From Forficula auricularia (Eukaryota; Arthropoda; Insecta; Dermaptera; Forficulidae): a stretch of 64,000 bases of DNA. The stretch covers positions 97,254,272 to 97,318,271 of the forward strand of contig JALMQS010000099.1 of assembly GCA_024734495.1 (NCBI GenBank). Direction: 5' to 3'. How positions within the stretch are numbered: the stretch's first letter is position 1; every line of letters begins with the position of its first letter. The notes beneath the pieces were generated by a model, which was not told the DNA's origin, ran no database searches, and worked only from the letters and a program-made list of their open reading frames with translations. Position numbers and translations under genes: made by a program. This document shows, in pieces, positions 22,020-34,169 of this stretch.

Positions 22020-22400
22020 GAGGGATGAAGAGAGTGGATTATGATAATATGAACTCTAGCCTGGCTGGCTGCATATCAATGGTAATCAGCGATGCCAGTC
22101 TCTGTTTTGCGCTGATAATTGTTTTCTGTTGCAAGTCAGGGGCGGGATGATCCAGTCAGTTCAGACTCTGCTCTGCTCTGGTCTACGCTCTCTATAATCG
22201 GGTCTATGAGGTATTAGCTCGTTTCGGACATTAGCCATAACTCGGAGGGGGTTAATTAACAGGGATTAGCACCGGCATACTCAACACACATATTAAACAC
22301 ACACACAAACGGGGGTGTACAAGATAAACACAGCTCGAGCTAGGGCAGTGGGGGAGTGGGAGATTGAGGAGGTGTCAAGATCCGGCGGAAGTTTACGAAA
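22020..22400. promoter_or_regulatory. island with GGATTA and TTAATTAAC words
   Basis: Evenly complex sequence holds GTGGATTATG, GGTAATCAGCG, GGGCGGGATGATCC, the palindrome GTTAATTAAC (22252-22261) followed by AGGGATTAGC, a TATTAGCTCG word and a CA-rich run. GGATTA cores are bound by Bicoid/Otd/Pitx-type homeodomains, and GTTAATTAAC resembles POU/HNF1-type sites. The regulatory role is inference. Confidence 0.3.
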
Positions 22401-22570
22401 TTAAGTTAAAATTTCGTCATTTATTGAAGAGATGATGAACGATGGAAATCGGAAAATTTCACTCAGTAATCTTTATTTAATAGTAGGTATTAATAATAAA
22501 CATGTTGAGTAAACCATATTAGTAACCAACTATAATTTACTATCTTAATTCACGGTGTTGATGAGGATTC

Positions 22571-23011
22571 TTATAGGTGTTAAATGAAAGGTTTATTTTT
22601 CAGCAGTTTTTTTTTAATTTTAAATGGTGTTTATTTTAATTTATCCAAATATTTCGGAAATGTTGTACAATATTCCTTGTTCAGTGGACATCACCCAAAA
22701 ATCACCGTATTTGCACAGTCTTCAAAATTTGAACACAGGGCCACAGCTAATTGACTTGCCTGTTAAAGCATCAAAAAAAAGATTGATATTGGTAGAGATT
22801 TTTGAGGGCAGATAAAAATGACGAAATGAGATGTCTCTGTGGCCCTGTGTTCGAATTTTGAAGACTGAGCAAACACGGTGATTTTTGTGTGAGATCCACT
22901 GAAGAAGGAATATTGTACAAAATTTCCGAAATATTTGGATAAATTAAAAAAAAAAACATTTAAAATTAAAAGAACTGCTGAAAAATATAAGCCTTTCACT
23001 TAACACTTATA
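22571..23011. repeat. 441-bp foldback element (family E)
   Basis: Arms 22571-22748 and 22835-23011 are inverse complements (TTATAGGTGTTAAATGAAAG at the tips, ACAGGGCCACAG towards the centre). Both arms hold the window-wide motif: CTGAAGA, GGAA with a loop and TTCC, then GAAAT (right arm 22899-22938, left arm inverted at 22646-22684 with a decayed first box). A half-copy lies at 31600-31760. Frames on it are not genes. Confidence 0.75.
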
Positions 23012-23745
23012 ATTTACTATTTAGTAAAGTAAAATATTCTAAAATTCAGAATTAAGTCAAGATTTGTGGTTGAATAATTTATTATCCTATGGTCTATTTG
23101 TTAAAGTGATATCTCGAAGAAATGAAATCCCAAATCAATGATAATAATTAACCCTTAATGTGAAACACGTAACCATTAAAACATTGAAGATATATATGGG
23201 ATCTGAGAAACCTAGTAAAATGTTTCTTATATTTCAAGATTCTAGAAATATCGTGTTTCACAGACCACACTACTAGCTGTTATCAGAAATATCGGGTTTT
23301 AAAGACAAGTCTAAATTAACTTTGATTATAGAAATATCGTGTTTCAAAATCATATCTACTTAAATATTAAATAAACATTCATGGTGTAATATTTAGTAAA
23401 GTGAAATGTTTTAATGAAGTTGAAAAGTTAGAATTGAATTTTTACTGAAAATAGTTTTGCATGGTGATTTATTAATTAAGCATTTTGTCTGAAATCCCAA
23501 AATCAATTGAATTTAACCCTTAACAAGAAACATATGTACCTATAATTGAAGATACATGGGGTATAACACACCCAGGAAATTTTTCTTATATTTCGAGATT
23601 CTAGAAACAGTGTATTTTTTAGACCACTCTAAGTTAATATCGCGTCTTGAAGGCCACTCGAAAATAACTTTGATAAGAAATAACGTGTCTCCCAGAATTA
23701 TCTACTTACATTTTAAAAAACGTTCACATTCATTCGGTATACATG
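23012..23745 (+). repeat. diverged tandem duplication, period about 365-372 bp
   Basis: The order is ATTTAGTAAAGT, GAAATCCCAAAATCAAT, TTAACCCTTAA, GAAGATA(T)ATGGG, TTTCTTATATTTCGAGATTC and TAGAAA(T)A(T)CGTGTTT. It is found at 23012-23380 and again at 23385-23745, roughly a fifth to a quarter diverged by eye. It starts exactly where the foldback ends. Confidence 0.6.
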
Positions 23746-24760
23746 TAGATTCAAGACTAAACTAAGTCTTGTGGTAGTGAATATTTTCAAATATACCTAC
23801 ATAAAAGCTCAGTTTTCATGTAAAAAAAAGCGTTATATGACAGACATTTCAGAATAAGGAATGAGAGAAGAATCACTAAGGTATAGATAACGCAGTAAGT
23901 AAAGTTGTGTGTTACATCCTATGTAATGTGTCTTTAATTACGATATTGCCTTTTTAAAGAAGAACAAAATTTACATTGTTGCATTTCGGGAATGCAAAAC
24001 GTTTGTGGTGTGTGTTTTATTTAGAAATAGGGATGATGATGTTATCGTTGCATAAATTGGAATCGAAGAACGTTAACTCACCCACTCCGGACGGCTTTTA
24101 AACGCGACACAAAACGCAGACCTAAGAATCATCAATCACATTCGAAGTTATATAGGTATATCTACTTGCTTGGCTCAACATTTTCTCTGCGTTGTTTTCC
24201 ATTCATCAAGGGGTTTCATTCCAGACTCTCTGCTTTTGTTTTTAATGCCTCGGTAGGGATTCTTCGACAAGTTAAATCACCAACAATGTTAACTCTCAAT
24301 CGTTCACGGAGTCCATTAGAGAGATCGGTTTCTCTTAAAACATGGTCAAGATGTTTATAGTCGGTTTTCGATTCAAGAAAACTATGTTTGTGCTTTTCAC
24401 TGAGTTAATTTAGGTAATAATTAAAATATAAAACCATTAAATCTTTATTTCTTTTATCGAGTGAATAAACTCTGTATCAGACGTCATGTTTCAAAATGGT
24501 ACTAATTCATTCAACCCTATCCCCTCAACCCGCCCCAAATGTGTTTAAAAAAACATAGGATAAATCGTGTAGTTCTTTTACAAGCTTTGTAACTTTAGAG
24601 TCCAAATATTATGGGTACGGTAAAATTTCAGATTGCAATGTATATAACATAAAAATAGGTATTTCGGGACATTTATTTCCGGACAAAGCAGTTTTTCATC
24701 CTTAAATAGCTCTTGGTTTAAGATTGTGGCAAATTTAATATTTACCGAGATAGAAAGTAA
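23746..24760. other. no gene seen
   Basis: Bases 24160-24360 hold a 64-codon frame with no recognisable domain. The rest is AT-rich unique sequence. Confidence 0.4.
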
Positions 24761-24900
24761 ATTTAAAGGATTTCGGGATTCTTAAATCCCTTCCTCAAAC
24801 GAAAAGAAACTTGCGCTGTCCGTTGGTATTCTTTTTATGGTGATGATGATTCAAATTATTTAATTTCGACTGAGGAAGGAATTCAAGAATCTTGTAAAGT
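24761..24900. repeat. inverted-repeat pair with motif
   Basis: The minus strand at 24768-24799 reads TTGAGGA, A, GGGATT, loop TAAG, AATCCC, GAAAT: a perfect six-pair hairpin in the window-wide motif. Bases 24870-24895 (CTGAGGAAGGAATTCAAG) repeat it inverted in decayed form. The spacer is about 70 bases. Confidence 0.6.
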
Positions 24901-25319
24901 AACACAAGGGAAAAAAACTTACCAACACGGTTTTAATTAAAAATTTGTATTTTAATCCATTTTATGTTCATGTACGATAAATAATTCTAGTTAATTAATT
25001 AAAAAAAAAAACTGTTTTGACCGGAAATAGGTGCTGTCTGGGATTACCCACTTTAATCAAACTATGATTACAAAACACCTTTAAGATGAATTCAAATTAA
25101 CACTGAATGGTTTGAAATATCTATAAAAGTTAATTAGGCTGGACTGTAGTTTTCATCGTCGGTTATTTATAGATTTAAGACAAAATATGGTGGTGTTGCT
25201 GGTTTTGGTATACATAAGCACCCTGATAAATATTTGAAATGCAATAAAGGTAAAAGTTTCGTAATAAATATCCCATTGAAATGGAATTCATTTCTCATTT
25301 GATTACGAACCTCTTCCTC
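24901..25319. other. no gene seen
   Basis: Ordinary AT-rich sequence. The 108-codon minus frame reaching in from 25493 is composition-driven. Confidence 0.4.
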
Positions 25320-25760
25320 TCTGGTATGCAAATGGATTTCTCCGGAGTCCACAAGACGCGCGCGCGCGCGAGCTTGCAGGTGGTGGAACCGACAGTCGGA
25401 CGTACAGACAAACAGACAGACAGACAGACACCTGCTGGAGGCATTTAGGAGATTGCTCCAGGCGCGGCTGCTGCTACGCTGTTCATTTAGCAAATTGCCC
25501 GATTCGATTACAATTGAAAAGCCAAACTCCTTCCTCGCCGCGAAGAGAAGGGAATATTCTAATCAATTACTTTAGGAGAGCTGTGAGGGGGTTGCTTTTC
25601 CTAGCTGCTTTATTTAGGGTAGTGGTAGTGGTGGTGGTGGAAATGAAATCCCGAAATGTCGATCGATTAGTGGCAACGACTCAATAAAAAAGGCAATTCA
25701 TCCCCACACAAACCCTCTCGAATTACGTATTCAGTACGTCATCTAAGACCGAGGAGAAAC
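25320..25760. promoter_or_regulatory. GC-richer island with (CG)n and (ACAG)n
   Basis: A CGCGCGCGCGCGCG run lies at about 25367-25380 and an (ACAG)n run at about 25402-25430. GGTGGTGGTGG lies near 25630, and GATCGATTAGTGG and CGAATTACGTATTC palindromic words follow. No exon is evident. Confidence 0.25.
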
Positions 25761-25917
25761 AGAGAATTTCAAGATATGGCCCAGTTTGTATTTATTTACT
25801 CATTTGTTACCACGATTCGTTAAAATTGATGATATTATTTATTTGATTTCGGACATGGAACAATTCTTAATTAATACTTACATTCACTGGATAACTAGCA
25901 GTTAAAGCTTTTTTGTT

Positions 25918-26300
25918 TGAATCACACATTTATTATTATTGAACAACAATATAAATACGACATTTGCGATCGTTCTCAAGAATATAAGCATTCATTTCGA
26001 TTTTAGATTAACTGATTTGGCCACGTCATTGTCTAGTACCTACTTTATTGTGAGTACAGCCCAATCAAAAAACTAGCCCAATTACGTGACCAGCACCCAT
26101 TTATGTAGGATTGAGTATTACCTACATGTTTTGAAACCCATAAAAATGAAAATAATGACAAATTTACAGAAACACTGTCAAATCAGTTAAACTATGGTAA
26201 AATCAGAGTACATGTTTAAGAACAATCGCAGATCGAAACGTTATATTGTGGGTATTATTTATTGTTGTTCAATAAATATTTATAAATGGTGTGTGAATTA
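25918..26300. repeat. 383-bp foldback element
   Basis: AATCACACATTTATTATTAT followed by GAACAACAAT on the left is inverted at the right end as ATTATTTATTGTTGTTCAAT and GTGTGTGAATT. The arms share GATCGTTCT/AGAACAATCG blocks and TTAACTGATTTG. The right arm carries GATCGAAACGTTAT. Confidence 0.6.
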
Positions 26301-27479
26301 GAAAATAACGTGAATTGATGTTTTGGGGGATTTTTTTTTAAAGTTATTTCCCAGCAAATATATAAGTCTTCAATCTACTTTTAAATAGTGTTTTTATGCT
26401 AATAATACTAGATCTAAGAAGAATTTATTACTTATGATAATATTGACCACACTTCGTATATTTTGTAGAAGAAATTAAAGAAAAAATCGAATACTTATTC
26501 AAAGACTGTTGTATATTTTGGTGATTGTACGAATTCTGATGATAGGTATGCCAATTTTTGAACAATAAACAAACACGTTGAAAAATTGGCTGAAAATTTT
26601 GGCACTCGAGGGAATTTTCTATAAGTTTTCATTCTTGCGGTATTGTAACCAAAATAAATTTGGTGCGGTTATGTTTTTTTATCGTTTATCGTTTATCGTT
26701 GGATTATTATATATTTATCGTTTCGTGTAATTAAGTGCCTTTGTTGTTGCGAAGTAGTCAACAACAGAATCAAGAATAATTCTTTCTATATCTTATATTT
26801 TAAATATCAATAAATATTTTATTTTATTTATTCAGAGCAATGGCTCTTTGCCGAATTTTCTAAGTACAAAATATTGTTTCGATAATACCTTTATTTGTTC
26901 TTTTACCTTTATATAAATTCATTTGATTAACAAAATTCAAGCTTGTTTGACCACATTGTTATACACAAGACCCGGATTAAATAATTATACTATTTTAATT
27001 AACAAACATTTTATTTTATTTATTTTTGCCATAAAGAGCAAATTGATCATTGCTGAATTTTCTAAACAGTACAGTATTAGGGATGATTGATTTACTAGTA
27101 TATACCTTTCTTAGCAAATATTGGGTCTATTTCGTCTTTAATTTCATTGTTTTCTTAATTTTCACATATAATAATATTCGATATGAACTAGTAGTGAGTT
27201 TTAAAAATAAATAAACTTAAAAAAATAATAAATGGAAAAATTTGTTTATTAATTTTGTTCATTCCTTTCTCAAAGCAACGTCTTAAAATTTCAATAAAAT
27301 TATTCAAAAAATAATATATTTCTGCATTTCTAAAATCTAATCACTTGTCTTTATTGGAAATGTATGGGTATATTTTGATATCATAACGAACTTATAATTT
27401 CCCCCTTTAAGTTTTGGTGTCTCTGTTAAGCATATGTAAAAGAAGGTCTTTGTTGTTCTAATTTGAATTTCAGTGCTTG
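26301..27479. other. AT-rich stretch with weak internal duplication
   Basis: TTTTATTTTATTTATT followed by an AGAGCAA word and CCGAATTTTCTAA recurs at about 26815-26865 and 27008-27065. There is no gene. Confidence 0.35.
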
Positions 27480-27740
27480 GATCATTTTCGGTGGCGTTAA
27501 AAAGGAGTGCTTGGGGGCAAGGCGCCCTCCCTGAAGAAGGAAGTTGGCCGAGTGGAAACGTGCCGTTGATGAATAGATTTCCTTCTCCCTGGCCGAGTAC
27601 AAATGGCGGCCGTGTACCCATTGTGTGTGCGTACACTTGCTCTCTGGCTGGAAACAAAAGGGGAAATGGAATCGTGCATGGTTGCATGTTCTTTTTCCAC
27701 AATGGCGGACACACCGTCTCTATTCTCTTTTTTTTTAAGT
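27480..27740. promoter_or_regulatory. GC-rich island with Pho/YY1-type ATGGCGG words
   Basis: ATGGCGG occurs twice (about 27604 and 27703) and GGCCGAGT twice. GGGGGCAAGGCGCCC is a palindromic GC block. The longest frames of the window (142 codons minus, 132 plus) overlap here on opposite strands, which is what GC-rich non-coding sequence yields. They have no domain and no splice context that I can defend. Confidence 0.25.
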
Positions 27741-28719
27741 CAACCATAATTGCATCATGTTCCAATTTTCGGTGTAATTACATTCGCTGGTTAAGTCGCC
27801 AACTGAACCTAATCGAGTCTAGTTCAATCACCGGAGGTGAGCTGCTCTCTTATACTCCAAAAATACTCTAAGTACTAAGGCTAACATCTTCAAAATCAAA
27901 TCTACAATCTTGGAGAATTTTCTATACAAAATTACTACCACTGTTTAATAACAATCCAATTTAAGCCAGGTGATTTTTAAAATTTTATAAGCTTTGTGAT
28001 GTTTTACTTTTTAAACTTAGTTTCTTATTTTTTCATATAATTTTTTAAAATTTCTTTGAAGTGAAATCTTGTTTTAAGTTGACACAAAAGTTTACATATA
28101 TCGAAACTATATCAAACGGGGACACTATATCAAAACCATTTAAGCAGCCTACATTGATCCTATATAGATACTGAGTCGAAACTACATATATTGGCAGCCC
28201 ATATCGACTCAAAACCGAAACAATAGACAATTTCTCTTAACTCTTATTAAGTATTTGTTAAAATCAATCTTATGATTTTTTCAGAAAAGTTTATTTCTTA
28301 ATGTAAGCAGGGTGAAAAGTTTGATTAGCAGAGGTTTTGAAAAGTTAACGTGTTTACTAACAAGTTTTGAGAAAATGTAACACAAAGTTTTGACAATTCG
28401 TAACGTGTTTTGTAACAACTAAGAAAATGTTATATTAAATGCAAAAAGAAATTTAAATTTAAATTAAGGCTTAGGTTTTCTTTATATGCAGTCAGAATTT
28501 AATTTAATTTAATTTATTTTTTTGCCAACGTTTTGATCCGCTCTTGCCACATCAGGGCATCGCTGTGGATCTACACAAGTTTTGAACTTTATGGATTTAA
28601 AAATAATATTAATATACATGGAGGTTCCCTCTTTGATCCTTTTAAACCATGAAGAAGGCGGCACAATACTCCGAATCGTCGTTTTTTTTTAAGTTGCATC
28701 AATTCAGCATTGAGTTCTA
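27741..28719. other. no gene; decayed motif copies
   Basis: TGCCAACGTTTTGATC ... CATCAGGGC at 28530-28562 is a decayed minus-strand copy of the CTGANGA ... GAAACGTTGGC motif seen at 41381, 41701 and 56222. Bases 28651-28680 (GAAGAAGGCGG ... TCCGAATCGTCG) are another decayed copy on the plus strand. Confidence 0.45.
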
Positions 28720-29720
28720 CCACTCCAGTCTTTAATAGAAGACAAATCTAATTAATTAAATAATAATACATTTATTGATCCAATTGCATTACATGAAATA
28801 AAGTATACATTGAATTTGAGGCTTCGACTTCGGAGATTACTTCCCTACTATCGACTGTACTTGATCTTCTTGATCTGGCGATAAACTTTATAGTCTGTGT
28901 TATTTTAATAAGAGGAAAAATCTACCCAATCAATTAAATTTTATTAAACCAATTATTTTACATGAATTAATGTATACATTGTTTATGAGCTTTGACTCCG
29001 GAGATTACTTCTCCACCATCGAGTGTCCTTGATCATCTTTTTAGTCCTTGTTTTTAATAAGAAGAAAAAACTAATTAAAGAAAAAATCTCTATTCCGATA
29101 ATTATTCAAATTCCATTATTCTTCCCAATCCATTCACCAATCAATTAAATTTCTTTTTTTTTTTTTATAAATTTTATTAAACCAATTATTTTACATTAAT
29201 TAATGTATACATTGTATTTTTTGCTTCGATTCCGGAGATTACTTCTCCACCATCGAGTGTCCTTATTCATCTTTAGTCCTTGTTTTTAATAAGAGGAAAA
29301 ATCTAATTAGATAAAAAAACCTCTTTTCCGATAATTATTTCAATTCCATTATTCCCCAATCAAGTCGATTGGTTTTGATCTCTTTCCAATCATTTAAATT
29401 TCTTTTTTTTTTTTATAAATTTTATTAAACCAATTATTTTACATTAATTAATGTATACCTTGTATTTTAGCTTCGATTTCGGAGATTTCTTTTCCACCAT
29501 CGAGTGTCCTTATTCATATTTAGTCCGTGTTTTTAATAAGAGAAAAAATCTAATTAGATAAAAAAACCTCTTTTCCGATAATTATTTAAATTCCATTATT
29601 CCCCAATCAAATCGATTGGTATCCTTCCTCCCTCCTCATCAATTAAATATCCTAATTATAATATATATTTAATAATATTTGGAATTAACTAATAGTGGGT
29701 TTTAAAATTAAAAAAAAGAA
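28720..29720 (-). repeat. family D, amplified in tandem (about four units)
   Basis: The block ACCAATTATTTTACAT, TAATGTATACATTG, GGAGATTACTTCTCCACCAT, CGAGTGTCCTT, TTTTTAATAAGAGGAAAAA recurs with GTATAC anchors at about 28803, 28973, 29206 and 29453 (spacing about 170, 233 and 247). The last two also share TTCCGATAATTATTT, ATTCCCCAATCAA and ATCGATTGG. The right end (AACTAATAGTGGGTTTTAAA) matches the family D copy at 21100 in reverse. Confidence 0.7.
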
Positions 29721-31199
29721 TTAATTAATAAATTTGTGTTTGTGATTTTCAATGAAATCTTAAGAGCCGTTTTCGAGAAACAGATTCTATAGATATAGGT
29801 ATATTTAATAATTGCTCATTTAATATAATAAGATTTTTTTTTCTAACTGGTACCAAATTTCGATCTGAAATGTGAATTATTGCAAAATTTTGAAAAACAA
29901 TTTTTCGATAAATATGTATAACTTCAAAGAAGTGTATATATTTTTCTCCTATGGCAATATAATTTCTATATTAAACAAGCGCAGCGGAAATCTTTATAAC
30001 TAAATCCCATTGAATAGCCAATAAATTGCAGCAAAAACATTTCGCATTGAGAATTCTTCAAATCCGAAGCGTTCGTTCATTAGTTTGTCGATTTCTTCTA
30101 TTCTTCCGTGGTCACATTAGCGCAGTAAAGAATAATATGGCCGAAGAATAAGAGAGAGAAAAAAAATCAAAACGTTTTATTCTCCATTGTGTTGTCCAAA
30201 TAAGGAAGGTTCTCCTCTGCAGCAGCAGACCAAAACAAAACGATATATACTATTGATTTCTTCGAATGAGAAATCTCGATTTAATTTCATTTCCAATGTT
30301 GAATATTTCAAAGATCCCCCCCTTTTTTTTGTACTCCTTCATCCAACCAATCCAACTGTTTTAAATTAGATATCGCTCTTTTAATGCCAATTGCTTTCAA
30401 GATGGTTTCAAATTTTCAGCAACTCATTCTTGAATTATTTCTTAATTGAAGACTTCAATTCGATACATTTATATTCTACTGTATATTTTTGTTGCCTTTT
30501 TCTTGAAGCTGGCCTTTTTTTTGGCTCAACTTTCCACCCTCGTCTTCTTTTTTAAAAAACATCAAACAGACATTCCGAGAAACAATGAAAATCCTCCGCC
30601 TCCTGCATCAGAGAGTTGCATCTTTAATGAATCCGCCATCTTTTGTTTTTTTGCTTTACACACACAAACATACACACACACACATATACATACTTAAAAA
30701 AGTCTTCCTCATTTCTTCTTGCGGTTTTCGTTCTATGTTTTATAAACAATAAATAATAATAAATTTTAAAACTCAAGACGGGAGGGAAAATGAGCAAAAA
30801 AAAAACAACGAATTACTTAATTTGGATTTGAAAGAATCGAAACATCAAAACGCCATCTTTATGCTTCTCCCCAAAAAAATTTCGATTAGTATTACTATTG
30901 CCATTAATAAAACTTGAGATTAATAAATTTTGTCAATGTCTCCGGTGAATCAATAAAGATATTTTTCGTTTGTGTGTTTTTGTTTGTTTTTTGTTTTGTC
31001 TCTGTTTTTGGACCACACAGCTTCTTTTGCAAAAAGCATTCGTTGTTTTTGGTCAAGTCCTGTTGTGTGTGTATGTGCGTGTGTGTGTAATAAATTCGCC
31101 CTGGGTTTTGTATACAATCGGCTGCGAGATCTGCATATTCCAAGCGATTTATAAACACAAACACACACACATATATATATACATACATTCCGACGATTC
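29721..31199. other. no gene; CA/TG microsatellites
   Basis: Bases 29765-29825 repeat the hairpin sequence of 5864-5921. (CA)n-type runs lie at about 30655-30690, a TG run at about 31063-31088 and a CA/TA run at 31155-31185. The many 60-94 codon frames here come from these runs. CGCCATCTTT words lie at 30635 and 30850. Confidence 0.45.
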
Positions 31200-31440
31200 C
31201 GATTAATTACGATCCTTTATGAACGAAAACGAAACGACAGAGAAGGCAGTTTGCAAAGTGCTATCGGCTGGTTTCCTTCCACTCGCGAATTAAATCACAA
31301 TTGTCGGCCAACTGACAATCCCAAGTTCCAAACTGGCAGCTTTCCTTCGTCGGTCGGATGGAGAGAGGGAAAATATCACCCTGAAAGTGGAAAAGCCACT
31401 CTCAGTTTCAGATTCGCCTCTGCAATGATTCATTTATTCA
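31200..31440. promoter_or_regulatory. small GC-richer island
   Basis: Evenly complex sequence with TTAAATCACAATTGTCGGCC and GTCGGTCGGATGG words. The 65-codon frame has no recognisable product. Confidence 0.2.
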
Positions 31441-31599
31441 TTAAATGACTTAGAAATTGAAAGTATTTGTTGCTGAAAAGTAAACGTCTCAAAGTCACCA
31501 TTGACCTATTCAAAGTGTGTTCTGAAATCATGAAAGTGTCTAAGACTTGGAGCGTTCAACCAAAAACTAATTTTTAAAAGAACTATTTATTGTGAGATG

Positions 31600-31760
31600 T
31601 CTCTCGAGCTCTGTATTCGAATAATTTTGGAGATGGGGCAGATACGGTGATTGGTGGAGGTCCACTGAAGAAGGAAGACTGTAAAGTTTCCGAAATGTTT
31701 GAATTTAATTAAACCACAAATTGAATTAAAAAAAACAGTTAAGAAAAACGCCTTTGTTTT
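31600..31760 (+). repeat. family E half-copy
   Basis: GTGAGATGTCTCTCGAGCTC, then ACGGTGATTGGTGGAGGTCC, then CTGAAGA, A, GGAA ... TTCC, GAAAT (31665-31700), then a T/A-rich tail. It matches the right arm of the foldback at 22835-23005. The left arm is absent. Confidence 0.6.
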
Positions 31761-32974
31761 ATTTATAACTGTCTCAGTTTGAAAATTTCCGGTATTTAAT
31801 TTTCATTCACGTGTCAGTTTTAGTTTTTTTCCAAAATCTCGAAATTTTGTACGAAATTATTTTTGTTTACCATTCAAATGTTTAAAACTTGGATTGTTCT
31901 ACAAAAATTCTTAGAAAACTCAATTGTCTGAAGTGTGTAACAGTAAACTATAATTAAAACATTACAGAAAAATTAAATAGCTACCAGTAATATCAGTCAG
32001 ACTTTAAGCCCGAAGAATTTACTTTTTTCTAGTGTCACTTCTAATATTTTCCAAAATCCAGATAAGTTATCTAAGTTTTTGTTTACCAATTCAAATTGTA
32101 TCCTTAAATCATTCGATTTTGTTTAAAATTTGGATTGTTCTAGAAAAATGTGTAAAGAATTTTATAAAAAACTATAAGCTATAAACACCTCAGAAAAATT
32201 AAATACCGTAATGTCAGTCACACTTTAGTCTTTTTTGTAGTATTAATTCTTATGTTTTTCGAAATCCCAAAAATTCCGAATATTAAGTTTCCTACGAAGT
32301 TATTATTGTCGAAAAATACAAGTAATAGTAACCATCAAAATTGCATTCTAAAATCATGCATTTATCTTTAATTTTGATTGTTCAAAAAAAATAATAATAA
32401 TTTTGTGGATTTTTCAATTATCAGGATATTTTAAAAAATAAACTGACTTTTAAGTGGTTTTAACGTATCAGCATCCTTGTAAATAAACATCACCTATGCT
32501 AGAAAAATAACGATAAATTGTCAACTAATAAACATTTCATAAGGAGGAAAAATAATGAACATTATCCGGGGAAAATATTAGGTCTAAAAACGTTATTATT
32601 CTGAACAGGATACCTCATAAAAATTATACAACTTTTTGACTATTTCAGTAATATTGTTAAATTTAAAATTCATTGAGAGAGTAAATTGAATCTATTCAAA
32701 ATCTGTTGTTAATTTAGAGTCTTCAATGTTTTGTAAGCTAGAATTTTAAGTCACAAAAACCAGAATATCAGTAATTGTAATTCTGGAGCAATTTTTGGGG
32801 GCTATAAATTTTGAGGAAACTTTACACTTTAAATAACCCATAAAACACATCCAGAATTTCCTGTAAAAATTTTAATCGGAATATCTCTTAATTTTGATAG
32901 TTTCAGGAATTTGTAGAAAATGGAAAAATATACGTGAAATATTTTTTATTGTTATAACACTTTTCGACAAAAAT
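31761..32974. other. no gene seen
   Basis: AT-rich. Words such as TTTGGATTGTTCTA and TCAGTCACACTTTA recur at about 31890-32050, 32120-32230 and 32310-32400 with strong divergence, suggesting an old duplication of about 190 bp. Confidence 0.35.
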
Positions 32975-33590
32975 TAAACAAAAATTTCTCCCCGTAAACC
33001 TGACAATGGATTCCAGTAGAGTTTTATACGCTGAGTATCACGCAATTTTCCGATTTTTTACAACACGTCAGAGTTTTGAGATATTATCGGTCAAAACGAC
33101 GAAAAATGTCATTTTGACCCATTTTTGAGTCCCATTTAATATGAAAAAGCAATATTTGAAATCCAAATATTTTGTTGACGTAATAGAAAACAGCTTCCTC
33201 TTTGATTTTCAAATCACCACTTGTTTGTAGCTCATTTAGAACTCGAGTTATAACTAAAAAACTAAGACCATATGTATCATTTATATCATTTATAATCACG
33301 TAATTTTAGTTTTTTAATCATAACTCAAGTTCTAATTGAGATACAAACAAGTGGTAATTTGAAAATCAACGAGGAAGATGTTTTCTAATACGTGAACAAT
33401 ATATTTTGATTTCAAATATTGCTAATCTAATGGGACTCGAAAATAGGTCAAAATGGCATTTTTCGTCGTTTTGACCGATAATTTCTCAAAACTCTGACGT
33501 GTTGTAAAAAATCGTGAAATTGCATGATAATCAGCGTATAAAACTCTAGTGGAATACATTGTTAGGTTTAAGGGGAAAATTTTTTGTTTA
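32975..33590. repeat. 616-bp palindrome, copy 1 (family F)
   Basis: Arms of about 290 bp are inverse complements. From the tips inward they hold TAAACAAAAATTTCTCCCC, CGCTGAGTATCACGCAATTT, TTTACAACACGTCAGAGTTT, CGGTCAAAACGACGAAAAAT, GTAGCTCATTTAGAACTCGA and a short AT-rich centre near 33275. Copy 2 is at 42297-42882. Frames of 71 codons on each arm are mirror images and not genes. Confidence 0.85.
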
Positions 33591-34169
33591 TCAGTGTAAT
33601 TTGAACCTCGGTAGCTCCAAACTTGGTATTTTGCCATATATGGTAATTTCTGGTGAAATCTCTAAAATCAAGATATTTTTGATTATCAGTTTCGGAAACT
33701 AATTTAAAACGTAAATGAGTTTTTTTTAGATGCCTAAAATATTGTATTTGAAAATAACTTCAATGACACATGGAAATGAGTCCAGAATTAGGTGTCAAAC
33801 GTTGTTATTTTGATGGGGAATATCTCATCAAATAATATATTTAACCTTGATGGTTTCAGCTTCAAACTATTTATTCTATCTTTAGTTTTTGGGTAGGAAG
33901 TGATGAGACATCTCTCGCTGGTAGTTTTCGGGAGGGTTAATAGTTATTATGGCTACAGTTGAGAATCCCAAAGTAATTTTAACTCTCGATTCGACGAGCG
34001 AGTTCAACCCTTTTTTTCTTTCTGTGGGTTAGAGAGAAGTAATTTAATCTTAAAGTGGATCCGAGGGGGTGGAAGTAAAAGGAATCAACATAAAAGTCAC
34101 TCATTCGAATGCTTTCAATGTACAAAATTAAAATTGTTTCTTTTGATTGCTAGATTTATCGAGTCGCTA
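33591..34169. other. no gene seen
   Basis: AT-rich unique sequence with no frame of note. Confidence 0.4.

Noticed and set aside
27337..27871. The longest frames of the window (142 codons minus, 132 plus)
   Set aside because: They overlap antisense in a GC-rich island, show no known domain or signal, and have no supporting splice or codon pattern.
30446..31206. Several 60-94 codon frames with HTHTHT/CVCVCV runs
   Set aside because: They are translations of CA/TG microsatellites.
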